In this document: piece after piece, positions 21,542 to 31,845 of the stretch
Numbering within the stretch: position 1 is the first letter of the stretch
How the letters are laid out: every line of letters starts with the position of its first letter
Program-made: the position numbers and the translations under genes
DNA from: Gaertneriomyces semiglobifer
Lineage: Eukaryota; Chytridiomycota; Chytridiomycetes; Spizellomycetales; Spizellomycetaceae
Direction: 5' to 3'
Assembly: GCA_025558075.1 (NCBI GenBank)
Contig: JAHLKF010000022.1
Location: 186,001 to 250,000, forward strand
Length of the DNA: 64,000 nucleotides
The notes under the pieces: model-generated
Database searches by the model: none
Seen by the model: only the letters and a program-made list of their open reading frames with translations
Told to the model about the DNA's origin: nothing

Positions 21542-24500
21542 TCAATAAGATGCTCGGTTCGACTCATAAATTGCATCCAACACGGCGAAAAGTGCGCGGC
21601 CCATTCCATTTCCTTCGCCGGTGTCCGATAGCTGTGCGGAATCTGCACCAGCCATGTACGGATGCAAGCCCGCCGGCCGCGGAGGCATCAAACTCGACCC
21701 ACCTCGGCCCGGGTGGAAGATCTGTGACCCGACTGCATGCATTGGATGAAGAGTCTGTGGTATGCCAGTCGGACGACTGGGACCGGCATCCGCCAGGGCG
21801 GGACGGTGGATATCATGCATTCCGTCCTCGTCAAATTTCACATTCCGCTAGAAAACAATGAGCATGGTTGTAGTAAGAGAAAAATGCGATGGCATTGATA
21901 AACCCACCCGTGGACGCAGCATCGATTGGAAGAGCACGGATGAGTCTCCAGGGTCATGCATATACTGCGAATCTAGCACGTCCTGACCCCGGGTAATCAC
22001 AGTGTTGAGGTACTGAGACCCTTCTACTCCGGGTTCCCAATCCGGATTATGCATCTACTCGTAAATCAGGTCAATATCATATGAATATGCCAACGTGGTG
22101 CGTGAGGCGCACCTTGAAGTTCAGGAACGATTGTTCCATTTTGCCTTCTTTAGAAATGTAATGATCATCGCGGGCTTGTCCTGGAGCTCCATAGTTGGCG
22201 TTACCATGTCTCTTGAAATCGAAGACCGCGAAGGAACAAACGTATCCCAGTGAGTTCACATGAACCGTGAACTCACGGAAGAAATCCACGATGCTGTCCG
22301 CACACTTGGGTAGCGAAAATAACAGAATGAACGGCGCGTACAGGACGCTCATTATTTCATAAACGAACAGCATGATTTTATAGTCGAAGAGCGACGAAAA
22401 CTGATACCGAACCTGGATGAAGAGACTGTTAGATGAATGAGGTTGGCACCTAGTATCCCTGCAGCGACTCACTTCTTCAAGATGCAGCTTTCCTCGCCAA
22501 TCAGTCGGAAGGTAGTGCGTCTCCTCGGCAACTCGACGCAACAGTCGCGCAGGCTCAAACACTTGATTCTCATCAGGGACCATTCCGCGACTGACCGCCA
22601 TGATAGTGCCGAAAATACCAATATAGAAGAAGGCGGATCTGTCAGGCGTAATTTCAAAGCCATGTAGAAGCTCCTCGGAGACCATGGAAAATATTACAAG
22701 AACCGCAAGGAAGGATCCTGTGATGAAAGCTGTGAATCTTGACACCAGAATAATGAGCTCAAGGAGTAGGTATCTGTTTACAACGTGCTGTTGACTTACC
22801 GTGCTACTACCGAGAGCTTATAATTCGGAAATTGATTCATATATCTAATGGCGTGATTGTAGCTCCGGTTCAAGCGGCCACGGAATATGTGCTCCAGTTC
22901 GTTAAACTCCCTGAACTTCCACCAAGCGAGAGGAGAATATTGCCGTGATCCCAGAGCTGAGGGATTTTGATGATACTCTTCCGCGTACTGGAAGAAAAAA
23001 TATAATATCCGGAACGGAACAAGGAAGGGGATCAAGATAAGTTGAGCAACGCCCACTTGAAAGAACTTCTTTCGAAGCTCCCTTGCGAAGGCTGGCCTGT
23101 ACATGTCTGAATTAAACGATTGCGCAATGCACGTGGTAGTGCGCAAATGTTACCTGTTGGCTTCCCTAAGAAACTCCTTTCGAACCATGCCCGTCTTGTG
23201 GTCGAAGACACACCAGAATATGCAAATTTGGATGTTCAGCTCCATGTAAGATGTCAACATCTGACGGCGCCCTATGCGTGGAATCCGCAAGTCCAAAATA
23301 TCCTTGTTAAAGAGCGCAACCATGTAATTGTCCTTGCGCATAATCCGGTTGGCGATTGCGTGGGCGTCCAGCGAAATGCCTCGTTCGACTGAGAGCATGT
23401 TGAGCCTAACAGTAATGTCTCGCCAGGATATCGTCTGCATTAGCGTCTGGAATAAAAGACTGTGTAAGAAGAGGAGAAAGCTATGAGTCGCCGTCCACAA
23501 ACGCACATACGTCGTCTATACCCAGTCCGTGATAGATGAACTGATACATTTGGCTTAATTGAGGTATCTTTAGCGCAAAAAGTAAGACTTCAAAAGTCCA
23601 GTAGGTGCTGAACATCAGCAAGATTATGAAAGGGATCCAGTGCATACTGCAGAACGTATACTTAGTACCATCGCCTTGGGCACAAACCTCCTACTTAGCC
23701 TCACCTTCTTAGACATTGTGGTTTAATAATTTCCGCAAGCATTTTTTTTTCATGTACAAGAGAGTAATCGACGCAACCGAACAGAAATGTGGAGAAAGCA
23801 ACGACGAACGCCGAGGTTCTAAAAAAATGAATTGGTCAAGACTTTCGACCGGTATCCGTGTATTAAAGCAGCCGTCACTCACAGCAGGTTCGTCAACTTG
23901 GTAAGAATAATACAATAGAAACCCTTGCCATTGAAAAACTGGTACATCTGCGGCAACAGTACGGCTTAATCCAGAAGGTCGTTCCCGAAGAAATTGAAAA
24001 CATGAAGTACCTTCTGCAAGAACTTGTCCTTGTTTCGTCCCATTTCCTGTGTGAACCACCTTGCAGCCTTTTCTTTCGAATCAATGGTTGTCGTTACGGC
24101 ATGTATACTAGAGGAAAGGTTCCCGACGGCATCTTGGAACATGGCTCGTGCACGGCGGGATCCTATTCCGGCACCGAAGGCAGACCCTCGATTATATCTT
24201 CTATCCATGCCACTTATCCCTCGAGAATCTTGACGCTCGTTCAATGGATGCATTTCGTAACGCAGCGAAGCCGGCGGCTCGTCCACGCTAGAATCGCTGA
24301 GCTCCCCATCGTCAAGGTGGATGGTTGGCGGAATATACGCTCCAGGATGTTGTTTTCCAAAGTTTGGAGCTCTACCCAACGGAACTTGAGAGTCATTTAG
24401 CGGTATTCGAGTTGCGTGGCCTGCTGCATATCCTTGCGAACCAGGTGAACTGGGCGTGTATGAGGTGCTCTCAGCGTACAAGGTGGCTGGCGGACCTGCG

Positions 24501-24610
24501 TCGTCGTCTGAGTCTTCATCAACGGGAAGTGCAGGTGGGACATACGCTGATACCGGGTTCTCTACGGGGCCGTCGCCAGTCAACGGAAGCATCCCATGAG
24601 GATTAACCAT
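21542..24610 (-). CDS. ATG9: Autophagy lipid scramblase ATG9
   Basis: A multi-span trimeric scramblase carried on Golgi-derived vesicles that seed autophagosomes. The N-terminal exon (ATG at 24610) is a disordered Pro/Ser/Asp-rich cytosolic region containing tyrosine- and acidic-type sorting signals. About ten further exons encode the membrane core; diagnostic strings are [20 protein letters not shown], the NANYGAP segment and [17 protein letters not shown] near 22100-22290, plus [14 protein letters not shown] near 22900. The C-terminal tail (21542-22060) is again disordered and carries glycine- and proline-rich stretches. Exon borders inside the membrane core are approximate. It is convergent with SWP1 (78 bp between stop codons). 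Confidence 0.87.
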
Positions 24611-25090
24611 CCAGCAGAGTGGGTAGACCCGCGCGTTAACAATTCACAGAGAGGTCCGTGATCAGCAAAACAAAACTTGATAGAGAAAAAGAACGCCTTG
24701 GCCTATTATCAGGATGAATAACCTGAATTAATGTTTTTGAAGAGTTTTCGCATTCAGTAGGAACGTTCGGTGGGTTTTGTGATTCTCAGCTTTGTGGGGC
24801 CACGCGACATTGTTCCTGACTGTCAGTTGAGCGATTAAGGCCAGTGAACATTGAGAGCGCACAGGAGCCAAACTTGGAAACAAGACCCAGGCCAGCCGGA
24901 AGAGAGATACTCGCAACGCATCCTATGTGCGATGTCGTGCGTTGGCCGTACCAAACCGTTCTCAAACCACATTGCGCTTACTTCTGACTCCGCGGAGTTT
25001 CACCTCGTGAGACGCACACACGGCAACAAGAGACATGCAATTAGGCTTATTTGGCTGGCAAGATAAAGTTGTATTATACGTCCGACAGGG
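24611..25090. other. ATG9 upstream / H2B downstream region
   Basis: Between the ATG9 start codon and the 3' processing signals of the H2B gene on the same strand. Several frames are open on both strands, but none looks like a known protein. It probably contains the ATG9 promoter; no clear TATA box or repeat stands out. Confidence 0.4.
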
Positions 25091-25128
25091 AATATTTACA
25101 TGGAATATGATTCGCTTTGATAAAAGCG
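25091..25128 (-). promoter_or_regulatory. Candidate histone-type 3' stem-loop and downstream element of H2B
   Basis: Read on the minus strand, 25128-25113 gives CGCTTT-TATC-AAAGCG: a perfect 6-bp stem with a 4-nt loop, beginning 58 nt after the H2B stop codon. Twelve nt further lies TGTAAATATT (25100-25091), also found behind H2A. The metazoan replication-dependent histone stem-loop likewise has 6 bp, a 4-nt loop with U at positions 1 and 3, a G-C second pair and lies within about 100 nt of the stop. That this one binds an SLBP-like protein is inferred. Confidence 0.6.
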
Positions 25129-25186
25129 CCCTCAAATGGGTAGTTGATATGGTAGTGCAAGTTCAGCATCAACGCGTTGGTAATGC

Positions 25187-25661
25187 TTATTTGGACGATT
25201 GGTACTTGGTGACCGCCTTTGTACCCTCAGAGACGGCGTGCTTGGCAAGCTCTCCCGGGAGAACCAAACGCACGGAGGTCTGGATCTCACGAGAAGAGAT
25301 TGTGGAACGCTTGTTGTATGAAGCGAGCTTGGATGCCTCGGCAGCAATACGTTCAAAGATGTCGTTGACAAAGGAGTTCATAATAGACATGGCTTTGTTG
25401 GAAATACCGGTGTCGGGATGCACTTGCTTCAACACCTTGTAGATATATGAAGAGTATGTTTCACGACGGACGTTCTTGCGACCGGCCTTCTTTTTGTCTT
25501 GGCTTTCAGAGACCGCCTTGGCAGGGGCCTTACCAGCAGGCTATGCAATCAAAGAAATGCGTTAGTACGTGCCTATCCAACACATACACACCAAACGTAT
25601 CAGCAGAGTATGCTGCGTGACGTACCTTCTTTCCTCCTGTAGCAGCTTCCTTGGGTGCCAT
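25187..25661 (-). CDS. HTB1: Core histone H2B
   Basis: Nucleosome core histone, 129 aa. Exon 1 (25626-25661) encodes [12 protein letters not shown]; exon 2 (25187-25540) continues [18 protein letters not shown] and the histone fold: [58 protein letters not shown] and the C-terminal [17 protein letters not shown], ending KYQSSK. The C-terminal helix lysine used for monoubiquitination in other fungi is preserved in the AVTKYQSS context. It is head-to-head with H2A across 456 bp, so the pair can be made in equal amounts. Unlike metazoan replication-dependent histone genes it has an intron, yet a histone-like stem-loop follows the stop codon. Confidence 0.96.
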
Positions 25662-26117
25662 TGTGTATGAAAAAAACGCTTCAAGTGACTAGTAATAGAA
25701 GTGGTGATGGCTGCGGAATCGGCTTTGATTGCTCAGATGGTTCGTTGATGGCGGCGGTATCGACGAACGGCTGCCGACAGGAAGGGCACCGGGGTTGCGC
25801 GTGTGCCTTTTATATTCCGTCGGCCGGCCAATACAGATACGCGCTATATGACTGTGCCACCAATTAGATGACGGGTGCGGCACAGCGTAATCTATTTGGT
25901 GGCACAGTTAAATGACTGGTGTCATCGATAACGCGGATCCAATTGGCTGCCGCGCGCGCATAAAAGGGCGCCGTCGTCGACAATTCCCCCAGTTCTCGTC
26001 TCTCTTCCGTCGTCGACCCGTCTTCCTCAACCAACTTACTATTCGACCACCGTAGCCTAGCTAGGTCCTCCAACAACAACCAATAACTCTACTCGACAGT
26101 TCGATCACATTACAAAA
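25662..26117. promoter_or_regulatory. Symmetrical divergent H2B/H2A promoter
   Basis: TATA boxes lie near both ends: CTTTTATATTCC at 25807-25818 (reads GGAATATAAAAG toward H2B) and ATAAAAG at 25958-25964 toward H2A, each about 150 bp from its start codon. Between them are CCAAT boxes at 25828-25832, 25860-25864 and 25939-25943 (the last in a CCAATTGG palindrome). There is also a 13-bp inverted repeat, ACTGTGCCACCAA (25851-25863) with TTGGTGGCACAGT (25896-25908). A weaker GCGGCACAGC sits between the arms near 25877. The layout is nearly mirror-symmetric around 25880, as expected for coordinated expression of two partner histones. Confidence 0.75.
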
Positions 26118-26653
26118 ATGGCTGGTGGAAAAGGAAAGTCTGGTGCCGAAAAGCCAAAGACAAGCTCTACCTCTAGGTCCGGCCGTGCTGGTCTGCAGTT
26201 CCCGTATGTATTCAGTCATTTATTTATTTTCTGTCACCAAGGTGATGATAAGCTAACATTCTTATGTCTAGTGTCGGACGTATCCACCGTCTCCTCAGAA
26301 AGGGTAACTATGCACAGCGCGTTGGTGCAGGTGCTCCCGTCTACCTTGCCGCTGTCCTCGAATACCTAGCCGCCGAAATCCTCGAGTTGGCCGGTAACGC
26401 TGCACGTGACAACAAGAAGTCTCGTATTATTCCCCGCCACCTGCAGCTCGCCATCAGAAACGATGAAGAGTTGAACAAGCTTCTCGGCAACGTCACAATC
26501 GCACAAGGTGGTGTCCTACCTAACATTCACTCTGTCCTTCTTCCAAAGAAAACGGTACGTTGCTGCGCACTCCTATTAGTTCATTATCGCGTGATGCTAA
26601 TGAATGCTTTGCGTTGGCAGACGAAGGGCGGCAAGGGTGAGGCTTCTCAGTAA
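26118..26653 (+). CDS. HTA1: Core histone H2A
   Basis: Nucleosome core histone, 133 aa in three exons: 26118-26203, 26272-26554 and 26621-26653, in frame throughout. The N-terminal tail [20 protein letters not shown] leads to [60 protein letters not shown], and the docking segment [20 protein letters not shown]. The last exon encodes [10 protein letters not shown]. The protein ends exactly on SQ: the serine-glutamine of the H2A.X type is there, but the usual acidic and hydrophobic residues after it are not. It is divergent from H2B and followed by its own stem-loop. Confidence 0.96.
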
Positions 26654-26705
26654 TATGTTATTATTGCATTGGGTTGGGTGGCAGAGCGTGCGTTGGTCAC
26701 ACGGC

Positions 26706-26748
26706 AGCTTGTATACGAGCTACAACAACAGAACATTCTGTAAATATT
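26706..26748 (+). promoter_or_regulatory. Candidate histone-type 3' stem-loop and downstream element of H2A
   Basis: AGCTTG-TATA-CGAGCT (26706-26721) forms a 6-bp stem (one G-T pair) with a 4-nt loop, starting 52 nt after the H2A stop codon. TGTAAATATT follows at 26739-26748, 17 nt after the stem. The second stem pair is G-C and loop positions 1 and 3 are T, as in the H2B copy and in metazoan histone genes. The TGTAAATA core also fits a PUF-protein site or an AT-rich polyadenylation element, so its role is open. Confidence 0.55.
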
Positions 26749-26911
26749 TGGTTTCAACGTAAAAGAAAAGTCGGTCACGCCGGCTGTGTGCACAAATGGT
26801 TTCTACATTTATATTCTCTCTCTCGCTCATTGCGACTACATTGGCCAGAACTGACCCTCAACGTAATGGAGGTTGCGCTGAGAGACTGGCAAAGCACACC
26901 TTGCTGAGCGC

Positions 26912-27965
26912 TCACATGGCTTTCGCTGGTGTTACATCATCGTAGCTAATAATCTGGCGGGCTGCGTTGCTCGCTTGCTTGTCAAGATCAACATAGCCCC
27001 CATGCGTAGGCACAGGAGCAGCTGGGGCCATTGGTTCCCCTTTCAAATAACTGTCCAGCTCTGCATCCAGCTGAGTTTGATTCAGCGGACGCTTGTTACT
27101 CACACGACTCGCACGGGTCCCGTGCGAAGCAGTGTTCTGCCCGACCTTGGGGCCCAATCTTTCGTCCAATTTCTTGCCCAATCGTTCTAAAACGCTGACA
27201 TGCTTAGGTCCAAGCCTTGATGTGACGCCGCTAGAGCCTCTACCGCTGCCATGCCTGCTGGAGATCAGCGTCATTTGCATAGCCATGCCATCCAATTCCC
27301 GGCCATTATAAGTGGATATCGCATCAATGGCACCCTCTTCAGTCTCAAAAATTACTTCTGCTTTTCCTTCCGAACGTCCGGCATTGTCGTAAAACAGCTT
27401 CACCTTCTTCACAGGATGTCCAAGCGAGCTGTGGAATTATCGAGCAGGTTCCATGCAGCCAAAAGAAAAGAAGACAGTAGCAATGAGGAGGAAAGGTACG
27501 TTCTGGTAAGGCTCAGAGTTCATAGAGGATGTCAACAGACGAGAATGGGAGAGTTCAGTACCGACCCCATAAGTCCATTGATATCAGCTTCAGTGACCTT
27601 TGAAAGCAACAATGGTTAGTGCCCTCAATAGTTCACAGGACAGCGTCCAAAAGGGAACTCACATTCCAATGCAAGTTTTCAATCCTGATACGATGTGACT
27701 CGCTCGCTCCTCTAGGGCCCGATGAGCGAGGGTTGGGCGCAGTATCTCCTTCAAACAGATCGTTCGTCCATTGACCTTCAACGTTACCACGACTATAAGG
27801 CCGCTCGCTGCCTCTGTTGCGACGGCTCCTCATAGGGCCGGAGGACGACTCTCCATCCATGTCGTTGCGACGAGTGCCATGACGGCGGCCACCGCGGCCC
27901 CGCGGCCGTGAGGACCCGCGAGTAGCAATGATCTCGTCCAAGGAAAGGTCCATTGAATCGCCCAT
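26912..27965 (-). CDS. YRA1: mRNA export adaptor YRA1 / ALYREF
   Basis: The REF-family adaptor of the TREX complex, which couples transcription and splicing to export by the Mex67/NXF1 receptor in the nucleus. The start ATG at 27965 gives MGDSMDLSLDEIIATRG, with the short N-terminal conserved box (S-L-D-E-I-I) of the family, followed by RGG-type arginine-rich sequence. An RRM is built from exons near 27660-27760 (RIRIENLHWNV), 27560-27600 (TEADINGLMG) and 27280-27410 (VKKVKLFYDNAGRSEGKAEV through the RNP-like block). The C-terminal box LDAELDSYLKG, typical of REF proteins, is followed by a short tail. It is convergent with H2A and divergent from RMND1. Confidence 0.87.
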
Positions 27966-28303
27966 ACCTGCTACTTTTATAAAACGGTTTTCTTTAACTA
28001 GTTGTGGGTGTATGTAAGTGGCTCGGTTTAGATTAGGCGATGGAAAATTGAACGAGATTTCTGACTCGAGGAAAAATGTCGGCCTGTTCTTTAAAGACAC
28101 TCAGGTTGATCTAATCAACATTGAAGACCATGAACATCATCAAGAATTGCTTTTAACGAACAGCAATGTTGGGCAGGAGAGCTATTTGCAGCCGACTGGC
28201 CGCTTCTTTGAAGCAGGTAAGTCTCAAGAGCGTTCGCACAGTTTGGAGCACGACAGCTCATATGGATATTTTTTAGAAAAATGCAGCGACGCTGCCGGCG
28301 TTG
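27966..28303. promoter_or_regulatory. Divergent upstream region of YRA1 and RMND1
   Basis: 338 bp between divergent start codons. A plus-strand frame is open through most of it but does not join the RMND1 presequence in frame, so it is treated as leader. No TATA box or repeated motif was recognised. Confidence 0.4.
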
Positions 28304-29714
28304 ATGATGCGGTCTGGCAAGCTGCCGGTACGACCAACCGTTATTCCAAAGGCGATCGTTCGGCATGCAACGTTTGGAACCAGTGCAAGCAGCCGCCTTA
28401 ACGACGTTCCACCGGTGCACCCGTCGCGACAAAAACAAAAGAAGAAGAAGGTATTGAGGGATCTGAGACAGACGGAATCGCCAGTGGTGGTAGCCGGTAA
28501 AGAGGTAGTTAGCACGCTTCTTATTGTTGCATTCAATGTTAGGTGTTTTTATTAAACTGTTCCCGGTTTTGGTTAGCCTTTGAGAGCAACGGCTTTTTGC
28601 ACCGCGGAAGAGTACGACTTTGCTGAGCTCCTACCACTACTGCGCAGAACCTTTGTTCTGCTTCCGTTTATTGCGGACGATGTCTATCATGTACGATTGG
28701 TGGACCCAGCCGAAGCTGCAGCCACTACTGACACACCAGCAGATGCCCCAGAGGCTTTCTTCTTTCCCGATGGCACGTTTGCTACATGGGGTGCTACTGA
28801 TGCGCAGAATGACGCCATAAGACGATTGGTGAAGAAAGTGGAGTGCAATGGGTATTCACTTCCAGAGACGGAATGGTATCCGTACGTTGTGGACCCTGAT
28901 CAGTAAGTTACTCCAACGTCTCTATGGCATGCAGTCTGGCGTTCTGACTTATGACTATAGGAATTGCGGGATACGAGGTGATACTATTGTCATCGGCGAC
29001 AGCCTTTTACCGAGTGAGGCGAGGCTCGCATACTCCTCCGGTCTGGTCCGCTCAGTCAAACTTGCTGTTTTGGAGGAAATGCTCGAGCGTAACCTGGAAA
29101 CTAGCAAAAAAATTCCACATCTATTACGTCAAGGGTCATTACCAAAACGAGCGGATGTCTTACGAGACTTGGCAGCCCTATACTCTCTGCGCGGGCAGGT
29201 GAATCTGCATAATGAACTACTGGACACACCGGACTTCTGTTGGTCGAGTGGTAGAATGGAGGAAGCATTTGACAGAATATCCAGAAACCTTGACCTGCGG
29301 GAACGGATTGGTGTGTTTAACAAGAAACTGGATTACGCCAATGATCTGACACAGGTGCTCAAGAGCCTGTTGGACACTGAACATGGTACAAGGCTGGAAT
29401 GGATCATCATCATCCTTATTGCCGTAGAGGTTGTATTTGGTACATTCCACTTTTACCACGCACTCGAAAGCCGCTACTTCAACGACGAACGCGAGCGACT
29501 CCCAACGGAGGCGCGAGTCAATGAATTCGTTGCTGATGATTTGATGGACAGGGCTGATGCCAGCATGACAAGGGATCAACGCCGTGATGATCGAGATATC
29601 ACCAGTCAAAATTCGCATAGGCCTAGAAATCAGCTTCGTGTGGAACGGTCCGAGGAGGAAGTCGTGCCGTCAGCATCTCGATGGCGAGCATGGGTGCCTG
29701 GTTACTCCTCGTAG
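28304..29714 (+). CDS. RMND1: RMND1/DUF155 family mitochondrial inner-membrane protein
   Basis: 426 aa in three exons: 28304-28504, 28577-28902 and 28961-29714. The N-terminus (MMRSGKLPVRPTVIPKAI) is basic and hydroxylated, a mitochondrial targeting sequence. The DUF155 domain begins PLRATAFCTAEEYDFAEL and runs through FFFPDGTFATWGA, GDTIVIGD, AYSSGLVRSVKLAVLEEMLE, LRGQVNLHNELLDTPDFCW and the C-terminal membrane anchor LEWIIIILIAVEVVFGTFHF. Human RMND1 and fungal relatives (the RMD/Sif family) sit in the inner membrane and support mitochondrial translation. A charged tail of about 85 residues follows the anchor, longer than in the human protein. Confidence 0.87.
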
Positions 29715-30116
29715 TTGTGGTGATATAGAATTCATAGAGGGCTAGGCATGAGTAGCCAGTGTAGTGCTGCTAGAAACTAGACGTGATGCAAGCTGTGATG
29801 TAACACTGCCCCAAATCATTATTTATCAAAGTTATTCTTTTCCGTCGAGTCTCAATAGCAACAGGATACGATAGTCTCTTATAGGATTTTTCGAACATAG
29901 CGGCAAAGAATGAACTACCATTAGGTATTCAAATCGTGAGCAGTCATTCTACTCTATATCACACATAAAGGTAGACTCAGCTGGTCGGATCTATTCGCGC
30001 CGGTGATGGATAACTTGGGGTGTTTTGTACAGAGGGGACATATAGGAACCAGCGGTTGCAAAAGGCCAAAAATTGTGGAACGAATGTCATACCGAACCAA
30101 AGCGTGTGGGCCTTTT
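29715..30116. other. Intergenic region between convergent RMND1 and PhoD-like genes
   Basis: 402 bp between two stop codons. The sequence is AT-rich in its middle (about 29790-29960), as expected for 3' ends of both transcripts. No gene, RNA or repeat was recognised. Confidence 0.4.
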
Positions 30117-31845
30117 TCAGTAGGTATCGACCCTAGATATTCTCCCGGTGCCCGGCAGCGTTTGAACCACAGCGTCCAGCTTCTCGCTGGGGTTACGGGA
30201 ATCAACGGAATCAACAATCCAGTACTCGGATTTCGCAACTTCTCTGCGCAGATCCACGATCATGTATCCCCGTTTACCGCCATTCACATGCCACATGTGA
30301 GGCTGTGTCAATTTCAGGCCAGATTGCAGAGCCCAGTTGAATCCAGGGGAGGTGACGCTGGTCCCAACAAACTCGACCAACACGGACCCCTCGCCGGTTC
30401 TCCAGTTGTACTTGAAAGGATTGTAAGGTGACACTGCGGGCACATTCATGGCCATGGCAATATGCAGGTCGCCAGTTACAACAATGTTGTTTTTGATGCT
30501 GTTGCTGGTGAGGTGGGAAAGTAGGCGGGCACGGGTGTCTGGGAAGTCGTCCCAACCTTCGAGAGCTGAAGGGTTGACTCCGACAATGGTGAGTGGCGCC
30601 ATGATGACCTGGTTACCGAGCACTCGCCAATAGGCTCCGCGGGATTTGGAGGCAGAGAGGGTGGAGTGGAGCCAAGACTCTTGTGTTTTCCCGAGGAGCT
30701 GGAGTGATGTGTGAGCACAGTGCTTGCTTGCACTGAGAAGAACAAGAGAAGCCACTTACGTTCTTTGAGGGGTCAGCACTGGTTCCATTGTCCATGCCAT
30801 GCATTCGAGTGTCCAGCATAATCAAGTCGAGCATTTTGCCAACCTTGAATGAACGGTAGATCTTGCCAAAGTGATCGGTTGCAGCTTGCCGAATGGGCAT
30901 ATACTCAAAGTATGCACGAATAGCATTCAAACGCCTGACACTCCATGGTCCTTCATTGGCCTGGTGGTTTGCCGCGCCATCAGGAGTTGCATTGTCGGTG
31001 AACTCATGGTCATCCCAGATAGTAATGAAAGGGTGGCTCTGATGAGCAGCCTGCAAATCTGGATCGGTCTTATATTGTGCATGGCGCTGGCGGTAGTCAG
31101 ATAAAGACAATATCTCAGCATTGGGTTGGGGTATACGAGGTGGGTTGAATTTGGAACCATCGCCGTATTCGCCGTTCCCGTATTCGTAAATATAATCGCC
31201 CAGGTGCAGAACCATATCAACGTCTTTCTTGGCAATGTTGCCGTACGCGTTGAAGAATCCATATGGAAGGTTTGAGCAGGAGACGACGGCCAACTTGACG
31301 TTCTCAGGGTCGACGTTCTCGGCAGGCAGTGTTTTCGTACGCCCGACGGGACTGGTAGTGTCGCCAACAACGAACCGATAATAGTATGTCGTAGACGGTG
31401 AGAGACCGGAAACGTCCACTTTGACGGTGTAGTCCACTTCGGACGACGTGAGCACGGTGCCTTGTGATATGATAGCGGCGAAATCTTTGGTGAGGGAAAC
31501 TTGGTAGTTTACCGAAACGGGCTGCGGGGTTGTCGGTGTGACTTTTGTCCACAGGATGACGCTGTCTGCCAAAGGATCGCCACTGGCTACTCCATGCTTG
31601 AAATCTACCACTGAGGCACTCATGCCCATGGCAATTCGATTGGCGTGTGGGAACGTGGGCGCAATGCTCATGTCCATGTTCACCAGGGGCGAGTCGAAAA
31701 CCATGTTCGAGACATAACCGGAGTCAGAGAGGTCCGCACGAGCAGCTAAGAGGGCCGTTTGTGCATTGGCATTGCCAATGAATCCCGCTGCGAGGTATAC
31801 GACGCTGAGGGATGACCCCAGGCGAAGGAATGCGTTCACCGGCAT
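30117..31845 (-). CDS. Secreted PhoD-like alkaline phosphatase
   Basis: A calcium/metal-dependent phosphatase or phosphodiesterase, predicted secreted. The start ATG at 31845 opens a signal peptide (MPVNAFLRLGSSLSVVYLAA). The N-terminal beta domain is of the PhoD_N type (FKHGVASGDPLADSVILWTK). The catalytic metallophosphatase domain follows: VVSCSNLPYGFFNAYGNIAK, VLHLGDYIYEYG, ITIWDDHEFTDN, MLDLIMLDTRMHG and, in exon 2, TGDLHIAMAMN. The metal-binding Asp, Asn/Asp and His residues of these motifs are all present. One intron (about 30700-30757) joins DPSKN to LLGKTQESWL. Such enzymes release phosphate from organic esters outside the cell and are usually induced by phosphate limitation; that is not visible here. 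Confidence 0.85.

Noticed and set aside
21550..21565. GGTTCGACTC string resembling a tRNA T-loop
   Set aside because: Lies in the ATG9 C-terminal coding exon and lacks a flanking 5-bp stem.
28018..28401. 127-codon frame upstream of RMND1
   Set aside because: Out of frame with the clear mitochondrial presequence beginning at 28304; untranslated leader more likely.
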